A stretch of 64,000 nt of DNA, taken from positions 18,430,040-18,494,039 of the forward strand of contig NC_045145.1 in the NCBI RefSeq assembly GCF_008831285.2, read 5' to 3'. Under the pieces are notes generated by a model. The model saw only the letters and a program-made list of their open reading frames with translations, was not told where the DNA came from and made no database searches. Origin of the DNA: Nymphaea colorata (taxonomy: Eukaryota > Streptophyta > Magnoliopsida > Nymphaeales > Nymphaeaceae). A program made the position numbers and the translations under genes. The stretch's first letter is position 1; the number at the start of each line of letters is the position of its first letter. Shown piece after piece: positions 28,458 to 43,100 of this stretch.

Positions 28458-30158
28458 CCCAAATGCATTAAGCACACAAAGGCCTTTTGTGGGTAGTGGG
28501 CATTAGGCCGTGGAACTGGGAAGCCTACAATGCATCAGAGCAGAAGCTGTGAGTAAGGAAGGGTAAAGGGCAGGAAAAGGCTAAAGGAGTAAAGAGAAGC
28601 AGATTATTAGGTTTCATTTCATGGGACGAAAATGCGTGAGAATGAGAGGAAAAGAAAGAAAGAGAATGTCTTTTCCTTTTCCGGCTGCGGAGTTAAATGA
28701 CAGGAAAAGGTGGCTGGTGGGGAGGCCCTGGCGTCCTCTTTATTGGCTTTGTGTTATTTTTTTGTCGAAGGGGACGGAAAGGAAGAGAAGGCCTTGCTGG
28801 TGGGGGCTCAGATTCTACCTCCCAGAGGCGGCATACAGAGACAGTCTGTAAAGAAGGGAACGCCTCCTCATCCTTTCACATGCCTTTCAAGGGTTTTTCA
28901 TTTTTCTGTATTTTACTCTCCCCACCAACTTGCTCCCGATTCCTGTTCCTTCTTTCTAACGCTCTCTCTCCTCCCTCGTTCGCTCCAGTTCCTTTTCTTG
29001 ACACGCTCTCCCAGCAGCGGTCTTTGCCTCGGCTAAACTTGCCACGCAATCTGTGCCTGCTACTCGAGTTCTTCTGATACCTGACTCAAAGAAGTTGCGT
29101 GAGTCTGCACACGCCTGAGTCCCGGCCTTCTTGGTTGTTCAACAATACAGCTCTAGTCAAACCCCGGTGGACTCAGTCTCAGTCTGAAAATCACCAGTTC
29201 GCTAACAATAGAGGTTTCGGCTTCATGCGACTATTGAGCCGCATTTTTCTGCTTCTCCTGTATGCTCGACAAGGATTCGAACCAAGAACATATCGCATCA
29301 ATGTCAAGCCAAAGTGAGTTGAATGGATTTCAAGTTAGGAAATGATCGTTTGACAGACTCGAAACGAAGGCCTCCTCCCCATTCTAATTAGGTTTGCAAT
29401 TCGATCATGTTTGTTGTAGGTTTAACTTGCCGGTTGTCTCCCTTCTAAGAAACTCTTTTAAGGCAACTGTCAAAATATAGGTCCCTTTCAGTGAGAATTC
29501 ACAAGGACATAGTTATCACTCAACTGCAGCTACTTTATTGATAAGTATGTGCATTGTTGTCATATTTAAAGTTCTTTCTCTCGAGTATAAGATCCCTGGA
29601 TCAAAGTATTTTTAAGATTCTCATTCGATTTACCTTTGGGGACTTCTCAAGATGCTCTTTCCATTGCTAGATTCAAGATTCAGGAAATACAGCTGATGTT
29701 ATGATGCGTGAAGCGATGAAAGCTGTATGATTCTGGCAGAGAGCTGTATCTGCTCTTGAAGCAATGAATGCATGGGGCCCGACAAAGATTTTTTTTCCCT
29801 TTTCATTAGGATGGCAGGTCTTTTATAGGTTCTGAATTTCTTCCTTGTTTACCATTATTTTGTCATGGACCTTATCCAGATTTGAAATATAAAAATATAA
29901 GATTCAAGTGTTCAAATCCACCTATTTTTAACTTTGTACTCTTCTTTTTGGCTTCTAATCTTTGAACAGCTAAAAGCCTGGCCAGTTTTGTTTAGCTTCA
30001 TTTTCTGTAACAAACAGCAACAAAATCATGTTTAAGCAGATTGTCCTTTTGGGACATCAGAAGTTAGCGGCTCCACTTTCTGCGGCGTCTGTATGCAATC
30101 AAAGAAACCCTGCAACTGCTTCTCATTTCCACAGCAATCAGGAAGATGTGCAAAAATT
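28458..30158. other. Upstream region of the LRR pseudokinase
   Basis: The first 500 bases upstream of the minus-strand start should hold its 5' UTR and core promoter. On the plus strand they are pyrimidine-rich, with ctctctc and cttcc runs near 28920-29000. No gene is seen. A ggattcgaacc word at 29272 resembles a tRNA T-arm but has no cloverleaf around it. Confidence 0.45.
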
Positions 30159-30380
30159 TTATACACTCTGGGATTGATTTGAGGTACGAATGAGGAAAAT
30201 CAAGTCCACGGTGCCGCGTTTTACGGCATCATAGGCGGCTGAATGTAATGTGTCACACATGGACATTGACAAGCTTGAATGCTTCTTCTGAAACTGTGGC
30301 AGGAAAGCGATCAGTTTTGTAACTTTATAGAAGAGGTTCCTGCAAAACTTCCACATCCTTCTCCTTTTCAACCTGCACAT
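30159..30380 (-). pseudogene. Possible remnant of an ankyrin/PGG-type protein exon
   Basis: A 73-codon open stretch contains YDAVKRGTVDLIFLIRTSNQ. This resembles the phrase that links the ankyrin repeats to later parts in plant ankyrin-PGG (ITN1/ACD6-like) proteins, where one often sees an AVKRG.VEF..E.I motif. No other domain of that family can be followed on either side, and the flanking frames contain stops. If the resemblance is real, this is a broken fragment. It rests on one short motif. Confidence 0.25.
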
Positions 30381-30729
30381 GAAATTGTCTTGCTCTTGCC
30401 CTGAGAATTGTGGCTTTCCTAACCAAGGTACAGTTATATTCCCCAGTTGTCTTCATCCTGGCTTCAAGGTTGAAATCACTTGTTTTTACTCCAAGGAGAA
30501 GAAGGGAAAACTGCAGTACTCTATTATATGCCCATGTAGCACATCTAAAACAAATTATTAAAAAAACATGCTAGATCCCTACACCATTCAAGTAGGGTTG
30601 CAGGCAGGTTGGTTCTGACATCTAGGACAAGAAAATACATTGGAAGTCAGTTGGAATTTGATGCAAGACAAAGAAAATTACAAAATCCTTGAACCAATAC
30701 CAGATTGGATTCATTTGCAACCTCATATT

Positions 30730-30824
30730 AAGCTATCAAAGGAAGTTTTATCATCAAAATAAAAACGGATTAATATCAAGCTATCAAAGGAAGTTTTATC
30801 ATCAAAATAAAAACAGATTAAAGG
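30730..30824. repeat. Tandem duplication, 48-bp period
   Basis: Two nearly identical units begin aagctatcaaaggaagtttt, at 30730 and 30778. They differ by a single base over most of their length. Confidence 0.9.
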
Positions 30825-32130
30825 AGCATCTAGCTATCTTTGATTTTTGGATCTAAAGGTCTGATTTTACAATGGCCAGAGTTCACATTAATTTCATTGT
30901 TATAGAAAATTGCATATTTGAATCCTTGAAAGGTCACTAATGCACAAGTGTTGAAGTACAGTAGAGACTATAGCCCGCAGCACCGAAAACAAACCCCCCT
31001 ACCTTAGGGGATGAGATGTTGGGTAGGAATTTCAGCCTTCAATCCTCCTGCTCACCTGAAAGATATTCAATACCTCTCAAGTCCACATATTTCAAATCAG
31101 AATGAACATCAAGCATAACGATATAATCCAGGCATCTTTCAAACAAAGATTTTTAATTCCTTGTTAGAAGTTCAACAGCAACAGAACAAAGGCCGCAAAT
31201 CATTGTTAGAAGTCAAGGATATAGAAAACCCCAAGATCTTAGATCACGTTCAACCTGTTTCTTATGAGCTGTTGATTGAATTTGATAGCATTAACCAACC
31301 TTCTTTCTCCATTTTGGAGGTGCAAACATACACCATTGTTGCCTTAAAACCCATTGGTTCATTCAGAACCAAATATTTCTTATGAAATGGTCATAGAAAT
31401 GGCCTATCCGTGTCCGCGTCCGCGCCTGTGTGACAAAGACTTGAGAACCACCTAAAGAAACCACATTGCACATACTCCTTGGATGGATGAATTCATTTTT
31501 ACCGATGGTTGCCTTAAGTTAAGTCTGAGAAAAATGTGGCAGAGAGGAAGGAAGGAGAAAGACAGCAGGTAAGTTCCGGTCGATTGAATACAGTACCACC
31601 TACAGCATTAAATATTTTGGACAAAGCCCACATGCATGACCATGTTGCTTCTTTAAGTGAGGACATGAAGTTTGTTCGTTGTCATTATTAGCATTTGTCT
31701 TTTACTGCCGAAGAACAGCAAGCATGATCACGAACTTGGTACCTTTGCTTGGAAACAGAAACTCCCAAACAGGATCTTGTCAAAGGAACATAGTAAGGCT
31801 TAAGAACCCTAGACTAGGTTTTAATTGTACCAATTACCAGAGCTGTTTTCTGCTGGATTGTAGTCCTAAAATATCAAAAAATTCTGTATTTCTGGATTAT
31901 GCCTGTATTGAACTTTATTTGACGGAAAGTAAATAAAATTTTTGGGCAATAACACTCAAGAATCCCCATAATCTTTGAGCTTGAATACCTTCCATGGTAT
32001 TTTTCTTTATCTAATTCATATTTATACTAAAAAACTATGAGTAAAGACACACCATTCTAATGGGTGTACCATTCTAATGGGGGTGTTATGCTTATGCAAA
32101 ATATGGGATACGATGAAGGTACTCTGCCTT
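30825..32130. other. Gene-poor intergenic stretch
   Basis: AT-rich sequence with short open frames that carry no recognisable domain (for example 31161-31385 and 31679-31936). Nothing else is supported. Confidence 0.5.
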
Positions 32131-32334
32131 CAGGGGCGGAGCCAAGGGAGGGCCGGCAGGGGTCGCCTCCCTTCAAAAACTCAAAAGCAAAAATTACATA
32201 TAATTTTTAAAAATTTCACTTAACCTATATAAAAAATTTTAAAAAAGTTATTTCGGCCCATGTTAAAACTTTGAAAGTATACTTCGCTCAGTATACTTCG
32301 CTCCCCTAATGAAAAACTTCTGGCTCCACCCTTG
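32131..32334. mobile_element. hAT-type MITE, copy 1
   Basis: The element starts caggggcggagccaagg and ends ctggctccacccttg, so its termini are inverted repeats. The 8-bp flanks (tctgcctt and tctatctc) agree at only five positions, consistent with an older insertion. The interior is AT-rich and non-coding. It is related to the copies at 35168 and 38331. Confidence 0.7.
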
Positions 32335-33668
32335 TCTATCTCCTCATAAGATATCGATTCACTTTAGAACTTAGGGGCAAGGACAAAGAGAGGGGAAGTA
32401 ATGGGTCATAATCTTCTCCCTCACCCAGAAGGTTATATCACATATTCTGTCGCAGTTGATGAAACTATAATATATAGTCAGGTTAGAGGGAGAAAGAAAG
32501 GGTACATTAATATAAAACTTTAGTTACATTGCCTTCCGAGTCATTCTAAATTAAAAGGCTTTGAACTGTGACACAATATAAGTTAGTTGTCAAGTTGGCT
32601 TTTTTAAAAACAATCCTCAAGTGGCAGTGTTTATATATACATCTTTTTATTGAAGAAGGTGAACTTCTACCACTAAGCATTATAACACTATAGAAAATTT
32701 CAGACGCAGAAGAACAAGGCTAAGGAGGGAGTGTGGATGACATTGCAAAGCGACATTTTTTGGAGTGTTGGGGTGATTTCAAAAAAACTCAGTTTTTACA
32801 AAACCTTTTGCAATTGCTGCACTTTGTTTCTGGTGGAACCATTTATAAAGAAATTTCTCCAAGTTTGTTAACAAATAATGAAATATTATTTCGTGGTTTT
32901 CAATAACTTTCTTTTTTTTTTGTGGGGTGGGGGGAATTAGAAATACACAAAAGCAACATTACATTTTCATTAATATGAGTATTTCAATCTACCATTCAAA
33001 GGAAAGCCGAAGCTCTCAATCAACCCTTTGTTCTCTTATGGTGTAGGGTATACTTTCGATGTCTGGAAGTGCCACCTCTATCGTGCTTCAATTTACTTGT
33101 CGGTGACCTCTTTTTGTAGCACAGAAAGTTGACATCATGAAGATCCATTTTAAGAACTGACCCCTTATGAGCCCCACCACTGCACCAACTCCTTTGAAGC
33201 TCATTAGTAACCCCTTCGGTTAATGTTAAGAAGATGTAAAGCTGTAAAAATTTTGTGGTTTTCTGTTGTGAGATCTGATTTTTGTGTTCTAAATCCGACT
33301 CATTTGCAGTCCGAACCTTTACACACGCACTTAACGCTGCTGCAAATGTATTGGATCTGTGGATAGAGTTTTGTCTGTTTTAGCTATACCCAGTGCGATC
33401 CAAATCCAAACCATCTGCATGCTTAACAATTTCCAGACAATTATTCTACAAGTATTTCAAGAAATTTTAAACAAATGACTGCATGACTGCACCAAGGCAG
33501 TGATCGATCAACTGTCTATATTTAATTCATGGCCATCGTAGGTGGAAAGGCTACAATAAATACATAAAAAAAATAATTGAAGTTCTAATGAAGCAGAGAA
33601 TAATCGACTAAAATAACTTTGTCGGTTTCACCCTTCTTTTATCTCTCGCACTACTGGTGGGGCCAACG
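32335..33668. other. Gene-poor intergenic stretch
   Basis: AT-rich sequence with no recognisable coding region or clear repeat. Confidence 0.5.
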
Positions 33669-34125
33669 TAGGGGTGAACACGAGCTGAGTCGAGTCAGAG
33701 TTCAGTCAGCTCGAGCTCAACTCGACTCAAGCTCGAGAATAACTCGACGAAAGCAGCTCGAGCTCGACTTGGCAGTTATGTGTTGAGTTTGAGCTCGACT
33801 CGATTAAGGCTCGACAAGCTCGTTTGAATGAAATTGATTTTCATCGTTACTTGTTGAGCTCAAGCTCGACTTGATTAAGGCTCGATAAATTCGTTGAATA
33901 GAATTGATATTCATCGTCACGTGTTGAGCTTGAGCTCGACTTGATTAAGGCTCGAGCTCGACTTGACAGTTATGTGTTGAACTCGAACTCAACTCGATTA
34001 TTTGAACGAGTCGACTCATGAACTCGAGCTTGACTCGTTAAGCAAATGACTCAACTCGAACTCGTTCGTGAGCCGAGCTTTAACGAGTCGAGCTCGAGAG
34101 TAGCTAGACTCGTTCTTCACCCCTA
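33669..34125. mobile_element. CTCGAG-rich element, probable non-autonomous hAT
   Basis: The ends are taggggtgaa and ttcaccccta, a 10-bp terminal inverted repeat. Flanking 8-mers ggccaacg and ggcgaaca match at six of eight positions, fitting a diverged hAT-type target duplication. The interior is packed with gagctcgagctcgac words. It includes three units of about 70 bp starting at 33782, 33853 and 33923 (gttgag...gctcgacttgattaagg). No transposase frame is present. Confidence 0.7.
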
Positions 34126-34250
34126 GGCGAACAACATGTAATGTGCATGTTTCCTCTTTGATTTTAAGGGAGGTTGTCATCGTTGAGAGATGTTGGTATT
34201 GGGTTGAGCAGTATTTAATGTGGTTTAAGGGATGGAGTGTTGTGTCCACA

Positions 34251-34284
34251 TCTCTCTCTCTCTTTATATATATATATATATATA
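34251..34284. repeat. Compound (CT)n-(TA)n microsatellite
   Basis: A ct run passes directly into a ta run. The same arrangement recurs at 37331, 38940 and 39424. Confidence 0.9.
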
Positions 34285-35167
34285 GCTCCATATGTAGCAG
34301 GTGCATATTTACTTCAACTGCAATTAAATCTGTTCATGATTCAGAATTGATACTTGTGGGAACGAACGCCATATGGTTATGTCGTGTTTCTTAGAGGCAA
34401 TGAAATTCATTTAATATCAAGCAAGAAGTTGCAGGAGTTGAAATGTCAGAGAAATAATGGCTCGCAGACACGGATGCTAGTGCTGTTTACTATTTCGAAA
34501 GAAAAAAAACAACAATAATAAGTTTACCTACGCATCTATTCGGCTTGTTATAAAATTTTCTAACTTGGTTGGTGAAAAAAAATTGGATTATTTATTCGGC
34601 TTATAAATATTTTTTTCCTACCTTGGTTGGTAAAAGGCATATAAGATGCAAATGGTTAAATGGAGAGAACCACTCGAGTGTTCTTTCAATGAATGCTAAT
34701 GTGAACCCACTTGCCACAAAATGGAGTTGTTGCAGAATAGGTGGTGTGAATTTATGGCAGGTTGAGACGGAGTCTGACGCTGCCATTTTTCTTCTTTCTA
34801 TTGGATCCAAATGGTTCGACCTGCTTTGAATTTGAACTTCATATTCATAGGAAATTGGTTGTGGTTAAGACTGAGCATCGGGCCTAAGACCTGTCGGACT
34901 CTCGGCTCTAACCTGGGTGTAGCCGCGCTGATCCCAATAAAAATTTTTTATTACATTTTAATTATATATATATATATATGTATATATTAAGATTTTAGAT
35001 CGACTGTATCTAAATGAGAAAAAAAAAACATTGAAGTAATACTTTTTGATATATTGGATGGCTTTACTTTAGATGAAACCTTGGGGGACAGAGGCCGAGC
35101 TACATAATTTATATATTATTGGTCAATCCTAAATTTTGCATATTTATATATAAAATGTCCTCAAATA
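34285..35167. other. Gene-poor intergenic stretch
   Basis: AT-rich. It contains a short (TA)n run near 34965 and no recognised gene. Confidence 0.5.
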
Positions 35168-35358
35168 TAGGAGCGGAGCTAGAAATTTTTTATGAGCAGG
35201 ATGAATTAAAGTTTCTAAATTTTAACTATAACGAAAATATCATTTTTCAAAATTTTGATATAAGACAAATGAATTGTTTTAAAATTTAGATTGTAATTTT
35301 AAAAAAAAAATTGAGGTGGGGCAAAGCCCATGGGGGCCCTACCTTGCCTCCGCCCATG
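35168..35358. mobile_element. hAT-type MITE, copy 2, with intact target duplication
   Basis: The element starts taggagcggagctag and ends gcctccgcccatg. It is flanked by a perfect 8-bp duplication ctcaaata at 35160-35167 and 35359-35366. It is inverted relative to copy 3: its right end, read in complement, resembles the left end of the 38331 copy, including a ccatggg.cccac stretch followed by an A/T-rich run. Confidence 0.85.
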
Positions 35359-35399
35359 CTCAAATATATAATATATATAATGGAGAGCCCTCAGCCAAA

Positions 35400-35830
35400 T
35401 ACGTCTGCTAGGAATCTAATATCCAATCAAAACGCGGCCTTAAATTGTAAAACTCAGAACCAATGCTCTCTGATTGATGAAAAGGAGGTTGGAATGGCAG
35501 TTTTTAGTATGGGCAATGATCGAGCACCGGGGCCGGATGGATTTTTTGTATTGAATTTTTTTAAAAAAAAAATTGGTACTGCTGTTGGTGTCTTCTTCAA
35601 ATACTGTGCTCATTCCGAAGTTGGAGAAAGCTTATAACATTCAAAGAGTTTCGGCTCATTGCATAAGATTACAACGAAAATTGTGGTGAAATCTTAGCTA
35701 GAATTATTGGAGTGCACCAGGGCGCTGAACAGTCATGAACAATTTTCTTCCACACATTGGGATTCTGCAGAGACAGATCTTTTCTAATGAACTTGGATAT
35801 CTCAAAGGCATATGATCACTTGGTGCCCCT
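35400..35830 (+). mobile_element. LINE reverse-transcriptase remnant
   Basis: Two phrases typical of plant L1-type LINE reverse transcriptase survive in order: VFSMGNDRAPGPDGF (about 35500-35545) and, after frame breaks, LDISKAYDHL (about 35792-35822). Stops and frameshifts separate them and no endonuclease or RNase H part is visible. This is dead debris. Confidence 0.75.
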
Positions 35831-36066
35831 CAGCTAAGTCCCTGCTCTGCCACTTCTACATTTTCCAAGTAATTCAGTTTGAACTCGGCTCGTTTAGCTC
35901 CGCCGAAATTCATCTCATCCGTGAAGCCAGATTGAAAAAAAATGGTTGAAATCAGACCTAACTAATAGAATGAGCTAAAATATTGGTTGGCGAACTAACC
36001 GGAACAGCATGACTTTACATATCGATGGTCCAAGTCCAACCATACGCCCACAGATACATGCATGCG

Positions 36067-36097
<31 letters not shown>

Positions 36098-36204
36098 GCA
36101 TCTTTCAATGCACTATCTTACTCAATCTTCACACCACCGCTTGTTGAGTTGTTTCATTCCCCCTTTTAGTCATTACAGGTGGCAATCTATTCTTTTGCTC
36201 CTTA

Positions 36205-36530
36205 TTTTTCTCCTAACTGCGGATCTAAAAAATATTAAAGACTGAAATTGTTTCTTACCTATCGAACATCTACTAGAGTTTCATGTATATATATGTATAT
36301 ATATATGCGCGTGCGTGTACTCAACTTTCCTCTATAGAACTCCTCACTTTCAGAGCTGATCAGGTGAGGTGCCTACAGACACCAATTTTGTATGTTTCTC
36401 AATTGCCGATCTAGAAGATAACATGAACTGAAATTGTTTCTTATCTGTCCAAGCATGTTGGTCAGTACTCGACCTCTTCTCTACAGAATTCCCCACTTAT
36501 GTAGCTGATCTCGCGCTTGTAGACACTGAT
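36205..36530. repeat. Diverged tandem duplication, about 186-bp period
   Basis: Two units share actgaaattgtttctta (36241 and 36427), a ctc.ttc.tcta.agaa block (36330 and 36475) and a gcc/gct.gtagacac block near the end. The first unit contains an extra (TA)n run followed by gcgcgtgcgtg. Confidence 0.7.
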
Positions 36531-36533
36531 ACT

Positions 36534-36558
36534 CTCTCTCTCTCTCTCTCTCTCTCTA
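36534..36558. repeat. (CT)n microsatellite
   Basis: Uninterrupted ct dinucleotides. Confidence 0.9.
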
Positions 36559-36559
36559 T

Positions 36560-38330
36560 GAAGCTAGTCGAGACCCTAGTTAGGTGGATCATTGAAGCTC
36601 TTGAAACACAAAACTGGCATCTTTCTGGCACCTTCAATGAAATCAGCCAAGAAGTTGCCATTAATTTTATATATATGGAAGATGAATGGTTTGGTAGCCT
36701 TGGCTTTTAGATCTGAAGCTGCATTAAAAGACATGTTTTGAGAAATCCTTTGTTGAAATACATAGATTTCAAATTCATTCGTGCTAAATTTAAGGTCGGA
36801 TTGTTTGTGGGGGTGAGGAGGAGGAGGAAGAGTCCAACTTTGAATCCAAGGTAAAACGAACACAACTTAAATGATTAGGATATGAAATCAAGAATTTTCC
36901 TTCTCTTAATTCAGCTTCCAAATCCGTGTCGATTTTTTTTTTCTCGGGAGAGAGGAAACTCCATGTTTCTCTTTTAAAAACGTAACTTGCAGAAGCCTTC
37001 TTGCTCGTGGGAAGCTCTCGCTCGCCGTCCATTAATGGAAGGCGCTTTTCAAGCTCACTTTTGGTATACTTCAGACATTGTTTTCTTGTTTTCCAGATGT
37101 CCTTAGTTTAGTCGCCTAGCTTTTACTATATTAAATTTTTCACATGCTTCTTTGTTAAGACATAACTTACACTCATTTTCTGTGTCATTTCTAATCGCTG
37201 CTTTTTGCCGTCAACTCTCTTATTCTTTTCTTTTGTGCTTTCACCAAAGGCATCTTCGTCACGCTTTGCCGCTCTTTTTGCTAGTTTCCTTTGTGGCTTC
37301 CACTTTCAGTTGTACATTACCACAACAAATTCTCTCTCTCTCTCTCTCTTTATATATATATATAAGGACCGGATCCACTATCACATTGGCCACGGACCCT
37401 AGTTTGGTGAATTCTAACCTTTCTCTTGACAATTTTAGTTTCAAAAGAGAAAAGATTAAAAACCAAGACAGCCAACCACTTAACAACTTTTTTTATAATT
37501 CTTTTAAAGTTGTTCACAATCTTAGAAATAAGGCCAAACTTTTCAAAGTAGAACGTTCCACTTTTTTAAGCGCACCTTTTTGTCGTCGGATCCTGTGGCA
37601 CGCCTTGTGCACGAAGATGTCTATTTTGCTATTCGGCTATGGCACCATTCTTCGTTTGTTGTTGGGTGACTCTGTCGTCTTGTATATCCACTCTCTTCCC
37701 ATCTTTTTTATTTTGTTTTATTGTGTTGTTGTCTTGTATAATTCATTCTTTTTATTTTGTTTTTGCAGTTTGTTTTTGTATTTAAGAGACTTCTTGTCTT
37801 AAAATTTTGTTATTCATTCTCATTTTATCTGCTCCAAAAAAAAATGGCAAAAGCATACTTGGCATTTAGTGGTATAGCAAACACAAGCTGGTATGCTCAA
37901 AAGTTGAGCACGCTTAAAACAGTCAAAAGAAGAACAAATATTTATTTCATATGAGGTAGCCATAGACCCGGGTAGGTTAATCTAGTTTGTTGTCTTGCTG
38001 CCCGAACCATTTTTGACAACCAGAATGTGGAAGGCATTTGAAATATGGAAAGATATATTATAAAATCAGATTTGGCACTGACAATAAATTAAATCCATTT
38101 GGATACTGGCGCCATTGTCCAATGCAAATACCAGTGACTTTGAGTTCTAACTCAAATCCAGATTTTGGATATATCCAAACCATGACATCTGAAGTTGGAT
38201 TTTGGTTCAGATACAATTGTGGTCTTAAAAATCTGATTTTGGTATGACATGAATATCTTTTGCAGTTATATCTGAATCCAAATCCAAGTTTGTGAGCAGT
38301 GGATTCGTTGGACTTAGCAGTCGGTACATC
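36560..38330. other. Gene-poor intergenic stretch
   Basis: AT-rich, with a compound (CT)n-(TA)n microsatellite at 37331-37363. A 216-codon open frame (37152-37802) runs through that microsatellite and is low complexity. From 38040 to 38330 repeated words such as atccaaatcc and gatatatccaaa suggest an older element, into which MITE copy 3 inserted. Confidence 0.45.
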
Positions 38331-38503
38331 CAGGGGCGGAGGGAGGGGGGGGGCGCCTAGGCCATGGCCCCACCCTGGCAAAATAAAAAAAAAAAATTAT
38401 ATTAAAAAAAGATTATTTTTTAATCACTCTATGTATTTTTAGATTTAAATTTAGTTTGGCTCTACCCAGATCGAGAGGTTAGACTGCTCTGGCTCCGCCA
38501 CTG
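38331..38503. mobile_element. hAT-type MITE, copy 3, with intact target duplication
   Basis: The element starts caggggcggagg and ends ctggctccgccactg. It is flanked by a perfect 8-bp duplication ggtacatc at 38323-38330 and 38504-38511. The interior is GC-rich near the left end, then a long A/T-rich core. It has no coding capacity. Confidence 0.9.
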
Positions 38504-38939
38504 GGTACATCTGATCTATTGACATCCAATCTAGAATAGTTTGCCTTCCATTCATAAACTAAAAAAAAAAAAGGAAAGAAAAGAAAATTGAACTCTGACT
38601 GAACCACTTTTGACAATTTGTGGCGAAAAAGGTCCTTGGATTAGGTATACAACTTTAGTTTCTAAAGAGAAATCCACAATTAACGGCTCAACTTTTAAAA
38701 TTATTTACAACTAGCTACTTAATGTTTCAGAATTTAGGAGCAAGCCCTTAAGTATGAAATAATCTGCAAACCACATATTTCATGAATGAAAAGTACCAAA
38801 CTTTAAAAACTATTTTGCCCTCGATAAAAATCAAAATCATTTTGAGTCGATGATGTTGCAATCACATCTCTTTCTCAACAAGTGATGAGTAGCACAACCG
38901 GTGTTGGGGTGGCATGTTGTAGTCATGTCCTTAGTTCTT
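38504..38939. other. Gene-poor intergenic stretch
   Basis: AT-rich sequence without a recognised gene or repeat. Confidence 0.5.
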
Positions 38940-38947
38940 TCTCTCTC

Positions 38948-39008
<61 letters not shown>
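38940..39008. repeat. Compound (CT)n-(TA)n microsatellite
   Basis: A short ct run is followed by about 56 bases of uninterrupted ta dinucleotides. Confidence 0.95.
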
Positions 39009-39010
<2 letters not shown>

Positions 39011-39423
39011 CATCAACAAAAATGGTGACAACATGTAAAGACTGGCTACAAAATGTGAATTGCAACAACTTCTTTAATTTAAGGTGTTTTCTCTTTTATT
39101 GAATTTATAAGTGGTATTTTAAAATATATTTTAATGAATTTATTCATGAAGAATGTGGGCGAGAATTATTTGTCAGGCAATCAAACAAAGTCTTGGGCAA
39201 TTAATTTGATGAACTTGGACTGGTCGCGAGGTAGCAAGGCAGCCGTGCTTTGCTGACTCTGGAGCATTGCCCTTCCCTTCCGTGTCCATGCATTTAAGGA
39301 TATGATTGACAACGATCTTTTCCTTCATTCATTTAATTTAATTATAGAGACTTCCTCCCTCCCTTTTTTTTCTTTTTCCCTTGGACATTTTGACTATGAC
39401 ATTTTTCTAACCGGGGGCTTATC

Positions 39424-42602
<3,179 letters not shown>

Positions 42603-42663
<61 letters not shown>
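42603..42663. repeat. (TA)n microsatellite
   Basis: About 60 bases of uninterrupted ta dinucleotides. Confidence 0.95.
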
Positions 42664-42666
<3 letters not shown>

Positions 42667-42768
42667 TGTTCGGCGACTCAATGAGGATAAGAAAATCAGA
42701 CGAGGCAATAATATGTAAAGAAAAAAATGACTATAATGCATCAATGTGTATGCATTTTGCGTGAGTCT

Positions 42769-42837
42769 GTGTGGGCAATTGCCCACACCAGCCTCGGTCA
42801 ACTGGTAGAAGGGCAAAGTGAGAGCGTTCCCACCGAG
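42769..42837. repeat. 20-bp perfect palindrome and adjacent hairpin
   Basis: gtgtgggcaattgcccacac (42769-42788) is a perfect palindrome. Five bases further on, ctcggt (42793-42798) pairs with accgag (42832-42837) across a 33-base loop. The second part resembles, in opposite orientation, a stretch at about 53185-53225. Confidence 0.8.
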
Positions 42838-43100
42838 TTATATTACTCTAGACAGTAATGTTATATAGTTGATATCAGTTATTCTTTCGTTTTATTTACT
42901 TTTTATTTCAGTTATATTAAATTAAATACCCATGTTCCCCTTCTAATAATATCAACTTTCACATACCAAAATCATATGCTTAATCCTGAATTTAGTTAAG
43001 TTTGAATTCTTTGGTACAGTTACAAATGTTTTTGACGCAATTTCTATAAATGATATCAGATCTTCATCTTCAAGAAGGAACATGCTTCAGCGAAAAATCT

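Noticed and set aside
29255..29300. tRNA-like ggattcgaacc word (minus-strand T arm)
   Set aside because: No acceptor, D or anticodon stem can be drawn around it.
37152..37802. 216-codon open frame on the plus strand
   Set aside because: It runs through a (CT)n-(TA)n microsatellite, is low complexity and shows no domain or splice context.
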